A stretch of DNA of 64,000 nucleotides from Epiperipatus broadwayi (GCA_028023455.1 JAQFVV010006509.1:867529-931528); one strand, 5' to 3'. Positions 1 to 12,585 are shown, counted from the stretch's first letter. A program made the numbers and translations. Notes: generated by a model from the sequence alone, not told the origin.

Positions 1-953
1 TTAATTAATAATTGTAAAGATATTTTATAAATAGATGGGTGGAAATGACATTATTACTATAAAAGTAATTAAATTCTAGATAAACAGATCAGCTAATTAA
101 GGAGATAAATATCTTATGTAATTTAATCAAAACATTGTCCATTATTTTTGGTATAATCCCTTTTCAAAGCTCAAGTTTTATAAATGCTGTAATTGGGCAA
201 ATAAGCTGCAGACTGTAAGAAAGTTAGGAGCTCTCTGCAATCATTAAATGAATATATAAAAACAACTAATGAAGGAAACTGATCTTGCTGTTAAATCAAT
301 TCAGTGAACTATAAATAGGGGTCTCTCAGAAGATTGAAAATGATTATGCTTTAATTGTTTTATGCTGTTAGTGTTCTGATTATTGTGCTTTGTATAAAAT
401 ATCATGGAAGAGTAGAGTAGACTGCCATCTGCTCTACTTTAGCCAAACCAACAGAGTGCAAGCCAAAAGTCCATTATGAGTTGCCAAGAATCCATCAAAA
501 TGTAAAACCAGTTCAAATAGCATTATGTACAGCATATATGTGAACTGTATGCTGCCTAAGTTTAAAACTATATAGTCTTTGGGGAGAAACTAGCTATCAC
601 TTAATAAGAAAACCATTATCAGATGCTGCCTATAGAATAAAGAAATGAAGATGCATTAATGAAAACCATTTCACCTATCAAAAGCAATATTAACATAAAC
701 TTTGCAGAAGACCACCAGACATAACTGTTTATGAAGATTGATTCCAAAAAAAGTCTACTAATACCTGAATTCAAATCTTGAACTATTAATGATAAAACAG
801 GTAATATTTATAAACTTTTATTATATATTATTATTACTGTATATTACTATTATTAGATATTGTATCTCTTAATTGATTTTATAAAAATATATCTGTTTAC
901 ATATTAGAATGACAATAGATTGCTACTTTATTAATCACCCCATAGTTTAGTCA
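1..953. other. AT-rich DNA, no recognisable feature
   Basis: No open frame of useful length, no RNA gene and no repeat structure could be supported. Short A/T runs only. Confidence 0.5.
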
Positions 954-961
954 GTGTAAAC

Positions 962-2937
962 CATAGGTTCCCAAACATTTTTAGGCCACCACTTCCTTTG
1001 CAATACATAAATTTTGTAACCCCCCCCCCTAAGTACAACAATTTTCCATGTTCAATCTGTTTCATATTTTTGATGTAAATAGCAACCAATGATACTGTAC
1101 AGGATGATGCCTACCCCACAATTCATATGATGTGCACAAGATATAACATGATGTCAATCTCACACATCAGAATAAGGCATCAATATAAACTCAATATCAA
1201 TAACAATAAAAAAATTAATGTTATTAAATTTAAGTTTAAATGAGTGAAATCAAACCAAAATCGATTATATTTCCTGATTTCTCCCTATTCAAAACTCTTA
1301 TACCTGTTAATTGGTACCACAAAGTTTTAGGCAGTAGATCTTTGAAAGGCTAAACCTAAACCTCACCTTTATGCGCCACTTTTGAGATGAAAAAAAAAAA
1401 CACTTTCAAAAATGAAATACCACTGCCAACAAAACAAAAAAAAAAATTAGCATGTCAATAAATTTTTAATAATCACATACAGAGATTACAAAAATAATAA
1501 TAATAATTTCACATAAAGTAAATTTCTCTTTTCTCAAGCAAACAACAGCAACAAACAAATATGTATATCTGTGCCTCAGCATACATACAAGCATTCCTGA
1601 AATTAATTTGGTAGTACTGTTTTAAAGTAGGAAAATCAAATAATAATTTATAAAGAAACAAAAAAAAAATACAAATAAGAAAAAATACAGTAAAATTTAT
1701 AGCAACAAGTCATAATGATAATAAATAATAATAAAAATTTATCCCATCCAGCTTCCTTCTGGTTTCTTTTCATTAACCATCTCTGGACTTAGTAACTTTT
1801 AAGTATAAATCATGACAACATGGTGGTGAGGGCTTTCCTTCTTTACAGCAAAACATAAGCATTAAGGTGTTCATCATCATCAGATAGCATTTTTGGTTTC
1901 ATGACAGCAGCATAGGAGTCTGGCTGATGCATTAACATTGGGAGTTTACTTCATTAGCATTTTAATGTTAAAATTTAGGCATTTTTATATTTCTCTCTCA
2001 GCTTCCTCCAGAAATCTTTATAATAATGACTACAGCCAATCAAGAGTAAATCACACAATTCTGGACTATAATTTGAAACTAGACTCAACCTTGCCTTTTT
2101 TTATAAAGTTCTCTATTGCATTACAACTAGAATATTTCTCTTAGTTCAGCAAACCCTTAACTGACCAGCAAACAAAACATAGCAAGAAAACAATAAACTC
2201 AGAAGAGACCCCCCATCACCTGTTGAAAACCTTTTATAGCATACCTATAACAATACAAATTGAGTACCTCTCTTTCACTATTATAACCATTATCTCCAAA
2301 TTTCTTGGATAATTGATCATAACACAATTGATATAGCTTTTTACATCTTTTTATCTTTCACTTTTTTCATTTTCCACTTAGACTCTTTTAATTCCACAAG
2401 GAGTTCCATTTTACATATAGTTTCTACTTTTAATACAATGGAAATAGCTTTATCCATTTTTACAAAAGATTCAAAACAAAAAAAAAATCTGAAGTACCGT
2501 AAAATTTTTAGATTCTCTCAGCTGATATTGGTCTTAAATAACTTTATTTTTTAACAAAAAATATAATGCACAGGATGACCACTTCTATATATTAGTAAAA
2601 TTTAAAATTAACCATACAATAGTAACCTGCATTTGTTTTAACTTGTTAATAGAGGAAAAAAACCATCACAAATGTGCAAAACATTTACAATTACTCTGAC
2701 TATCTCCTTTTTTTCATATATTCTTGCACATAAACAAATTTATAAAATAACCATAAAATCAACAAAATAACATAAAAATTAATGGTTTGAGAATGAGTTA
2801 AAACCAATGATCAGTGCATCCAGAGAAAAGGTTAGACCACCTGAATACTCCCCAAATGCTTCTGAACCTACTATCACCTTCCCTAGAAGTCTTCACTGCC
2901 CACAAGACGGTGATATCACCCACTTTGAAAAACACTG
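962..2937. mobile_element. Non-autonomous hAT-like DNA transposon
   Basis: The block is bounded by an 8-bp direct repeat, GTGTAAAC, at 954-961 and 2938-2945. Eight base pairs is the target-duplication length of hAT transposons. The left end reads CATAGGTTCCCAAAC and the right end, read inward on the minus strand, CAGTGTTTTTCAAAG. These are imperfect terminal inverted repeats of the hAT type (compare CAGTGGTTCCCAAAC in many hAT and Charlie ends). A C-run lies just inside the left end at about 1020. No transposase domain is visible in the interior, so the element would need a partner for movement. Seen: the duplication and the inverted ends. Inferred: the superfamily. Confidence 0.68.
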
Positions 2938-2945
2938 GTGTAAAC

Positions 2946-3345
2946 CTTGAAGGAAAAATAATTTTAGTTAAAACAATTACCTTATTATTGCAAACCCTCA
3001 CCATTCTCTTAAGAACTTATTTAGTATTTAAAAATTAGAATGAATAATGGTGATTTTCACTGGCCTTAAATATAGAAACTGTAAAAATAGTAATTTAATC
3101 AATTAACATGAATAATGCATATTAATCACCTCTGGATAGAATAAAAGAGGGCTGCATAGAGAGATTAAATAAATTAAGATTGCTTTCTTTTAATAGTTAA
3201 AAAGGTTTACAGTTTTTAAGCAAAATACCTTTCAGGCTTAGGAATACTCATGCATGGGAAAGAATAATTGAGTGTATTAAATTTACTTTAGCTAATGTAC
3301 TTTTATTCCTGGTTGTTTTGCACATATATTTTCTTTGTTCATAAA
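2946..3345. other. Spacer without recognised feature
   Basis: AT-rich sequence between the hAT-like element and a tandem repeat. Nothing supportable was seen. Confidence 0.5.
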
Positions 3346-3348
3346 TAA

Positions 3349-3564
3349 GTGGGATACCATTACAGTGTCTGGTCACTCATACCTAGCAATTTACTTTGAA
3401 CATTAGTATGCAGTAGACATACATTCCTATCATATATCATATGCTTCCTTTATATATATAAATGAGTGTTATCACATTATGTTGTCTGGTCACTCATGCC
3501 CAGCAACTTGCTTTGAGTATTATTATGCATTAGAAACATAATCCTACTATATAGCAGATGCTTT

Positions 3565-3582
<18 letters not shown>
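3349..3582. repeat. Diverged tandem duplication, period 117 bp
   Basis: The segment GTCTGGTCACTCAT recurs at 3366 and 3483. Each is followed by similar text (CCTAGCAATTTACTTTG against CCCAGCAACTTGCTTTG) and ends in a short TA run. Two copies only, clearly diverged. Confidence 0.75.

Positions 3583-3598
<16 letters not shown>
3571..3598. repeat. (TA)n microsatellite
   Basis: About 14 TA units at the end of the 117-bp tandem repeat. Confidence 0.95.
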
Positions 3599-3602
<4 letters not shown>

Positions 3603-3637
3603 CTTAATGTTTTCATGGTTATATGATGTAGATAAAA

Positions 3638-3868
3638 TAATATTTTTGCGTATGAACTGTGTATTATTTTGCATTACAATCCGATATTTCGATGGACTAG
3701 ATAATATTTTTGGGTGTGAGCTATGTATTATTTTGCATTACAATCCAATATTTCAATGGACAAGTCTAACTAGTCCATCAAAATATCAGATTGTAATGCA
3801 AAATAATATGTGGTTTGTACCCCAAAATATTATTTTATTACACGGTTTGTACCCAAAAATATTATATA
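3638..3868. repeat. 63-bp direct repeat followed by inverted copies
   Basis: Two direct 63-bp copies start with ATAATATTTTTG at 3638 and 3701. Each contains ATTTTGCATTACAATCC and GATGGAC. An inverted copy follows at about 3771-3833 (GTCCATCAAAATATC, GATTGTAATGCAAAAT). A shorter inverted remnant lies at about 3841-3868. The whole block can fold back on itself. The 95-residue frame across it is a by-product of the repeat. Confidence 0.8.
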
Positions 3869-5505
3869 TATTCTTTGTTCATATACGAATGTAAAACAAA
3901 TACAGTTTCATGTCCCTTACACTTAGTTAGTGCTTTCATTATTTACTTGTGCTACAACCTGAAATGATTGATATTAGTCGTTTTTTTTAATGGTATAGTT
4001 TACAAATGATTTAGCATATCTTAAAGCTGTAAATGTAATGTGTTAAAACACTGTTGTGATTATTTTAATAAATAGTGGTGTCAATTTGCCTATGCAGTGA
4101 ATCTGCATTTATCCAGAGACTGTTAAGATGCATAGTGCTGTATATTATTTGTGCATAGTAAAAATAAATGAATCTCGAATCATATTAATTTGCCTTTAAA
4201 CTTGATAAAGCAGTTAAATAAAATAATAATGTAATTATGCTAAATTCAATCCTGGATAAAAGGACTAATAAACTGATGTTCCCTGTGGATTACTATCAAT
4301 TAGGTTATTGTTTGTGTTGTGATGATGTATATATGTAAATAAATTATTATATTTCTTTTCTAGCTTTTGTCATTTATTGCAATCAATACGGTTAATTAAA
4401 ATATGATAGAGTCTCTTGCATCTAACTGATCTTAGCAAGCTATAAAAAGTATTTGATCATGTGACATAAGAATGTTACCTCATGTGATTTTTATGTGAGC
4501 TATGCATTATTGACCATTACAATATACTAAATTAGTTGCATGAATTGTTTTATTGATCTTGTTTAATTATATATTTATAACTAACATTTTAGCAAATAAT
4601 TTAGTTTGGTTTATTTTATATAACAAAGCAGTGTAAAATATCATTTTTAACTTAAAGCACATCTATTAAACTCAGTACTCTAATTGAATTTGGGGTTTGT
4701 ATCAGATAATATAATTTCTAATTAAAAAATATTATTAAGAAATAATTGTCAGTTTATTTTATTTTTGAAGCAATTAATTTAAATAGAATGCTTTATAATA
4801 GGAAAAGCTTCTTTTTATTATAATGTGGCTTGAATTTGAGGTGGTAGAAAACACATTAAATATATGATGTGCAATCATAAACTATCACCAATAAAGATTA
4901 TGTAATATGATTTAGGGCAATGTAAAATGGCTTATTTTTTAAGTAACATCAAAAATGTTGAGCATAAATCAAATATCTAAAGATTTTGTTACAAAGAGTT
5001 AAATATTTCCTCTTTCTGAAACATTATATACTAAAATATATCTCTTTACTTTTTAATTTCTGTTACCAAATTGTACTCCCAGAATTTTTTTTTAAATTTT
5101 AATAAAATTGAATCATTAAGTTTCAATATTTCAACTTCATCTTTCTTTTGCTTTTCTGTTTCTCTCACTCTTTCCAAAATTTATTTTTATCTTTCAATAT
5201 TCAACAATTAAATATTAAATACTTATTATTTCTACTTCCATCTCCAAATAAATTATATTTATAATTCAAATTCTTATTCTAATATATTTCTTTGCCTGGT
5301 AACAATCTTCTTTTGTGACAAATAACAATAAGATGCATCTAATAATATATATTCTTCCATATCTTAAATATTTTTTTAATTTTATATAAACTGTTTTTAA
5401 TTCATATTAGATTTTCACAATTAAATCCCTTTATCTTTGATCAATTTAACCATCTTTTTTTTCCACTTTCATTATTCAAATGATTCTATATCATATGATG
5501 ATTAT
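3869..5505. other. AT-rich DNA, no recognisable feature
   Basis: No coding, RNA or transposon signal could be supported on either strand. Confidence 0.5.
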
Positions 5506-5510
5506 AAAAA

Positions 5511-5580
5511 AAAATTATTGCAAAAACCATTAATCATTCTTAATAAAAATTATTGCAAAAACCATTAATCATTCTTAATA
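5511..5580. repeat. 35-bp tandem duplication
   Basis: Two nearly identical 35-bp copies, each containing TTATTGCAAAAACC and ATTAATCATTCTTAATA. The near-identity suggests a recent slippage or duplication. Confidence 0.9.
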
Positions 5581-5782
5581 ATACCAAATCTATTTTGATA
5601 TTTTTAATATTTCTTAACTATCTATTCTTATTCTGCATATCATCTATATTTTAAAATGTAATTGTTAATTTTCTCTATATTTCAATATGCATAGATTAGC
5701 ACCTACACATCTAAAACAAAGTCTATTCTGAATTTTCCAAGAATCTGCACTTTTCTAAAAAATTCTTAACTCTATCAATTTA

Positions 5783-6222
5783 TATCATTATCATTATCAT
5801 CATCAACCATTATCAATCCACTGCAGGATGAAGGTTTCTCCAAGTTTAATCCATCTTTTCCGATCTTTAACTTCTCTTCTCCACATCACCCCTGCACACT
5901 TTCTTATTTCATCCATCTATCTCACATGTGGTCTCCTTCTGGGTCTTTTACAATCACTTTGAATCCAGATTAAAATTTCAATTGTCCATCTATTATCATC
6001 TCTTCTAGCAATATGTCCAGCCCAACTCCACTTCAATCTTTTAATTTTTTCAATGAGGTCAGTAACACCTGTTTGTTCTCTTACCCATACATTGCGTTTT
6101 CGATCTCTTCTTGTTACTCCCAACATGCATCTCTCCATACTTCTTCGAGTGGTCTGAATTCTCTGTATTGCTCTTCTATTAATTGTCCAAGTCTCAGATC
6201 CATAAGTAAGAACTGGTAAAGT
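5783..6222 (-). pseudogene. RTE-like LINE, 3' fragment (C-terminus plus tail)
   Basis: On the minus strand this encodes the C-terminal end of an RTE-type reverse transcriptase polyprotein: KIKRLKWSWAGHIARRDD followed by a basic KRPRRRPHVR end. The same peptide and the same nucleotide path occur in the longer plus-strand copy near 47.8-48.1 kb. The fragment begins abruptly at a point matching about 47,818 of that copy, so it is 5'-truncated. It ends in an ATC-rich microsatellite tail at 5783-5805, equivalent to the GATGAT tail of the other copy. It lacks the catalytic domains. Such truncation is usual for target-primed LINE insertion. Confidence 0.88.
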
Positions 6223-6224
6223 AA

Positions 6225-6550
6225 GAACTAGTAAAACACAATTTATTTATATATATATATAAAACATTTATTTGCATGTATGCTAATATATATTATTGAT
6301 ATATGTGAATATGCATTATTGCTACAGTCTATAGATAGTTATCAATCTAATATATGTAATATTTTAAATGCTCCACAGCTATATTATTTCAGCCACAGTT
6401 CTTTTTGAATTTTGCAGCCAAAATAAATGTGTCTACAAAATTCAAGCTTTTTGTTATATAAAGGAGGAGTGTGTCTGAAGTAATATATCTGTAGGGCATT
6501 TAAAATATTTTAAAGATATTTAAACTAGTATTATAAATTGTTTTTCTTTA

Positions 6551-6584
<34 letters not shown>

Positions 6585-6640
6585 AATAAATAAAGTTTGA
6601 TATCTGAATTCGTTTCACAATATATGTAATATACAAATCA
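6225..6640. other. Spacer with (TA)n/(TG)n stretch
   Basis: Nothing coding. A TA run passing into (TG)n lies at about 6551-6583. Confidence 0.6.
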
Positions 6641-6641
6641 A

Positions 6642-6993
6642 TATATATATCAAAATACAGTACAATTTATATAAATTATATTCTTTTAGAAGTACTTTAT
6701 CAACTATATAATGTTGAATAATCAAAACGAGACAACCCTTAACAATACCCATAGTTCAATTCAGATTTACCACAATTCTGTTATCTTAACATTTGAAATT
6801 GTCAAATGTTAATGAATCGCCAGTCATCAAATGTTAAGATAACAGAATTGTGGGAAATCTGAATTGAACAATGGGTATTGTTAAGGGTTGTCTCGTTTTG
6901 ATTATTCAACGTTATATAGTTGATAAAGACTACAAAGTGTATAGTCGAAAGTACTTCTAAAAGAATATAATTTATATAAATTGTACTGTATTT

Positions 6994-7002
<9 letters not shown>
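6642..7002. mobile_element. Foldback element (long palindrome)
   Basis: Left arm 6642-6796 and right arm 6827-7002 are near-perfect inverted repeats around a loop of about 30 nt. Matching landmarks are CAAAATACAGTACAATTTA against TTGTACTGTATTTTG, and CTGTTATCTTAACATTTGA against TCAAATGTTAAGATAACAG. The right arm carries an extra stretch of about 20 nt near 6930 (ACTACAAAGTGTATAGTC). No transposase is present. It resembles a foldback or MITE-type DNA element. The high arm identity suggests a fairly young insertion or gene conversion between arms. The right end runs into (TA)n to about 7026. Confidence 0.85.
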
Positions 7003-7032
<30 letters not shown>

Positions 7033-7069
7033 CAAAAAGAAGTTTGAATTATTAGCTATATGTAAAATA

Positions 7070-7170
7070 GTACCAAAACAATCATTACTGTCCTTTAAGT
7101 ATTATAGTTTAATTATTTTCTACATAGATAAACCATAATACTTAAAGTCAGCATTGATTGTTTTGGTATT
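7070..7170. repeat. Imperfect hairpin, about 40-bp arms
   Basis: ACCAAAACAATCA and CTTTAAGTATTAT at 7071-7107 pair with ATAATACTTAAAG and TGATTGTTTTGGT at 7134-7168, leaving a loop of about 25 nt. Size and mismatch pattern could suit a small-RNA precursor. An old miniature DNA transposon is at least as likely. Confidence 0.65.
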
Positions 7171-7171
7171 A

Positions 7172-8280
7172 TTTCATGTATATTTATATTATAATGATAT
7201 ACCTATCCTTAAACCTATATATTTAAAAAAATGTTTACATTTGTATCTGTTTTGCTTTTTGAGAAGCAACTTATTCGTTAATTAATTATCAATTTTTGTT
7301 CATATACATGTTAATTAAATGATTTATATATTTTTTTCAGAATGTGTATTTTAAATAAACATTCTAAACTATAAATACATGTTTTTTTTTTATAAAAAAA
7401 CTTGTTATAATTTAGACTTTAATTGATAATGGTTGAATGATAATAGCAGTGTATGTACATTTAGGTAAGATTATTAAGTAAAAACCTAAATATCAAAAGT
7501 TTATTATATATAAAAAATTAAATGATTTATATTTCATTAATGTTCAGAAATTCTAAAACACTAATTTTAAATGTGTGTATGAATATACCAACAATTATAT
7601 AAAAAAACATTATTAATTAACCTATTCTTGAATCTCTATATCAATGTTATATACAATTACTAGACAAGAAAGGCCAGCAAAAATGGATAATATAGAATAA
7701 AATGTATTTACTTGCAATCTAAATCTGCAGCTGATAACATCAGATGCATTTCCCATAAAAATATACAGTTGGTCTTCAAATAACACAATGACTTTCTAAC
7801 AGAAGTATAAAAGGGTCAAATGTTTTTAATCCTTTCCAATTCCTGCTTATGTTTGATGATTATTATTGTACATGCATTTATAATTTTTTATCACCTTTTC
7901 TGGAATAATCTTATTTATAAGTATTATTTCAGATTTCCAATAAACAGTTACATTCTATGAATTCCAGTCTTAAGAAACTGAAAGATGGGAAATTAATTTC
8001 ATTATAAAATAAGCTGCTTTACCTTTACTATACTAGAATTTCTTGAGCAGAGCTGTTTGCAACTTAAGAAATCAATTGGAACTTTCTTAAAGAATTGCAT
8101 CATCCCACAAGTTATAAAAACAATTAATTTAGTATGAGGAAATCACTATCTGGAGCAAATTCATCTATTAAGCTTGTTAAGCTTCACTGATTATGGGGTC
8201 TGTATTAAAAAAACTTTCATACAAAAACTTTTTTTTAAAAAAAATACTTTATCAAAAATAATGAAATTTCACTTATATAT
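7172..8280. other. AT-rich DNA, no recognisable feature
   Basis: No coding, RNA or repeat signal could be supported. Confidence 0.5.
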
Positions 8281-8284
8281 ATAT

Positions 8285-8885
8285 ATAAGTATAGAGGATT
8301 TGAACTCGATTTTCAAGCACCCTTCAACTATCCACCCTATCTCATACAACTGATACACATGACCACACACATGTAGAAAAGATTAATAATCACCAATAAA
8401 CATATTTCGTGCCCAACCAGCACTCATCAGTTGGTCCAGACTATCATCTCTCACAGATATATATATATAATCAATGCTCAGTTTATATTAAGATAGCAAA
8501 TCTTCATACTTTAATGGACAGACTTCAATCCTCTACAACCTCCAGCTTTTCAGCCAGCCATATCATTGAAAATCTGATGATTAAAACTCAAATCCCATGC
8601 TGATGCTAATATTATTATCCTGCCCATGTTGACCTGAAGTCACTCTGACCCCTCATGTATAGGACAGCATCCATTAAATACATATAAGAGGTATGGACAG
8701 GATACAAGCTTAATATGTAAATATTTAAAACCAGGTACTCTTCACAAACCTGGGAGCTTAATAGTAAGTATAGAGGATTTGAACTCGGATTTTCAAGCAC
8801 CCTTCAACTATCCACACTATCTCATACAACTGATACACATGACCACACACATGTAGAAAAGGTCCAGACTATCATCTCTCACACA
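8285..8885 (-). mobile_element. Ribozyme/tRNA-like repeat array, minus strand (1.25 units)
   Basis: The same repeat as at 8.89-9.66 kb, in the opposite orientation. The tRNA-like outer end (minus strand GAGTTCAAATCC) occurs at 8290-8310 and again at 8767-8790, a spacing of 477 bp, so the array is a tandem partial dimer. The first copy keeps a hammerhead at 8386-8444. The second copy has lost about 52 bp that contain nearly the whole ribozyme: GTAGAAAA joins directly to GGTCCAGACTATC at about 8861. Together with the plus-strand array it forms a large inverted repeat meeting at about 8885. No protein is encoded. Confidence 0.85.
8386..8444 (-). ncRNA. Hammerhead ribozyme motif, core intact
   Basis: Read on the minus strand: AUAGUC, a UGG bulge, ACCAA (5' side of stem I); CUGAUGA core (8424-8430); stem II GUGC/GCAC with a 7-nt loop; GAAA (8405-8408); an 8-nt stem III and cleavage segment ending UUA; then UUGGU and GAUUAU closing stem I. 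All conserved core residues (CUGANGA, GAAA, NUH) are present. Stem III has only two possible pairs because U15.2 faces U. Family knowledge: hammerheads with such short stem III often act as dimers. Sequence fit is strong; activity is untested. Confidence 0.85.
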
Positions 8886-9001
8886 TATATGGCTGTCTGA
8901 AAAGCTGGAGGTTGTAGAGGATTGAAGCCTGTCCATTAAAGTATGAAGATTTGCTATCTTAATATAAACTGAGCATTGATTATATATACGTGTGAGAAAT
9001 G

Positions 9002-9060
9002 ATAGTCTGGACCAACTGATGAGTGCTGGTTTAGCACAAAATATGTATATTGGTGATTAT
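9002..9060 (+). ncRNA. Hammerhead ribozyme motif, probably inactive (G12 lost)
   Basis: AUAGUC, UGG bulge and ACCAA at 9002-9015; CUGAUGA at 9016-9022; stem II GUGCUGGUUUAGCAC at 9023-9037; then AAAA instead of GAAA at 9038-9041; stem III UAUGUAUA ending in the triplet AUA at 9049; UUGGU and GAUUAU at 9050-9060 close stem I. The lost G12 follows a C, so the change CG to CA fits methyl-CpG decay. G12 is a catalytic residue in the family, so this copy is expected to be dead or very slow. Confidence 0.85.
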
Positions 9061-9088
9061 TAATCTTTTCTACATGTGTGTGGTCATG

Positions 9089-9151
9089 TGTATCAGTTGT
9101 ATGAGATAATGTGGATAGTTGAAGGGTGCTTGAAAATCTGAGTTCAAATCC
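9089..9151 (+). promoter_or_regulatory. tRNA-like A/B-box segment (pol III type)
   Basis: TGTATCAGTTGTATGAG at 9089-9105 resembles the D-arm/A-box of a tRNA (TAGCTCAGTTGGTAGAG). GTTCAAATCC at 9142-9151 is a canonical B box. The spacing is that of a tRNA-derived SINE head. The acceptor stem is not preserved, so this is not a tRNA gene. Confidence 0.6.
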
Positions 9152-9477
9152 TCTATACTTTCTATTAAGCTCCCAGGTTTGTGAAGAGTACCTGGTTTTA
9201 AATATTTACATATTAAGCTTGTATCCTGTCCATTCCTCTTTTATGTATTTAATGGATGCTGTCCTATACATGAGGGGTCAGAGTGACTTCAGGTCAACAT
9301 GGGCATGGCAATAATATTAGCATCAGCATGAGATTTGAGTTTTCATCATCAGATTTTCAATGATATGGCTGTCTGAAAAGCTGGAGGTTGTAGAGGATTG
9401 AAGCCTGTCCATTAAAGTATGAAGGTTTGCTATCTTAATATAAACTGAGCATTGATTATATATATGTGTGAGAGATG

Positions 9478-9536
9478 ATAGTCTGGACCAACTGATGAGT
9501 GCTGGTTTAGCATGAAATACGTATATTGGTGATTAT
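9478..9536 (+). ncRNA. Hammerhead ribozyme motif, complete core
   Basis: The best copy in the window. AUAGUC, UGG bulge, ACCAA (9478-9491); CUGAUGA (9492-9498); stem II GUGCU/AGCAU with loop GGUUU (9499-9513); GAAA (9514-9517); stem III UACGUAUA with pairs A-U, U-A, A-U around a 2-nt CG loop; cleavage predicted after AUA at 9525; UUGGU and GAUUAU (9526-9536) pair with ACCAA and AUAGUC. The distance to the equivalent site in the preceding copy (9049) is exactly 476 nt, the predicted unit RNA length. Confidence 0.9.
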
Positions 9537-9564
9537 TAATCTTTTCTACATGTGTGTGGTCATG

Positions 9565-9627
9565 TGTATCAGTGGTATGAGATAGGGTGGATAGTTGAAG
9601 GGTGCTTGAAAATCTGAGTTCAAATCC
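9565..9627 (+). promoter_or_regulatory. tRNA-like A/B-box segment (second unit)
   Basis: TGTATCAGTGGTATGAG at 9565-9581 and B box GTTCAAATCC at 9618-9627, as in the first unit. The A-box here (CAGTGG) is slightly closer to a tRNA D-arm. Confidence 0.6.
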
Positions 9628-9691
9628 TCTATACTTACTATTAAGATCCCAGGTTTGTGAAGAGTACCTGGTTTTGAATATATATATATAT

Positions 9692-9928
9692 AACGAAACT
9701 TAAATATATTCCAAACAACGGTAAACATTTTATAATACAATATAAATAAAAACTCAATAAAAACTCATAAAGAAATATTTTCGATTATATTCATAATCAT
9801 TTTCAACTCAACTTTGAAAATGATTATGAATATAATCGAAAATATTTCTTTATTAGTTTTTATTGAGTTTTTATTTATATTGTATTATAAATTGTTTACC
9901 GTTGTTTGGAATATATTTAAGTTTCATT
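9692..9928. repeat. Near-perfect 115-bp-arm palindrome
   Basis: Left arm 9692-9806 and right arm 9813-9928 are almost identical inverted copies around a 6-nt loop (CTCAAC). Landmarks are CGAAACTTAAATATATTCC against GGAATATATTTAAGTTTC, and TTTTCGATTATATTC against GAATATAATCGAAAA. It begins about 30 bp after the ribozyme array, separated by a short TA run. It encodes nothing. The frames read through it are mirror images of each other. Confidence 0.92.
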
Positions 9929-9929
9929 A

Positions 9930-12585
<2,656 letters not shown>

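Larger units (their letters stand above)
8886..9660 (+). mobile_element. Retrozyme-like repeat array, plus strand (1.6 units)
   Basis: Two tandem copies of one repeat. GGCTGTCTGAAAAGCTGG starts at about 8889 and again 476-477 bp later at about 9365. The second copy ends shortly after the tRNA-like segment. Each unit contains, in order, a non-coding leader, a hammerhead ribozyme, and a tRNA-like segment with A-box-like TGTATCAGTTG and B box GTTCAAATCC. The long 62-residue frames here are by-products. Tandem units carrying self-cleaving ribozymes are the hallmark of retrozymes. The tRNA-like part suggests RNA polymerase III transcription, as in SINEs. Seen: the repeats and motifs. Inferred: mobility and RNA processing. 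Confidence 0.85.

Noticed and set aside
2798-3038. Overlapping frames on both strands near 2.8-3.0 kb considered as a transposase fragment
   Set aside because: They span the right end of the hAT-like element and its flank. No transposase motif (such as an hAT dimerisation region) is visible.
8570-8600. CTGATGA at 8574 and its inverse at 9345 within the ribozyme repeat
   Set aside because: No stem II/GAAA follows. It is ordinary spacer of the unit, not a second ribozyme.
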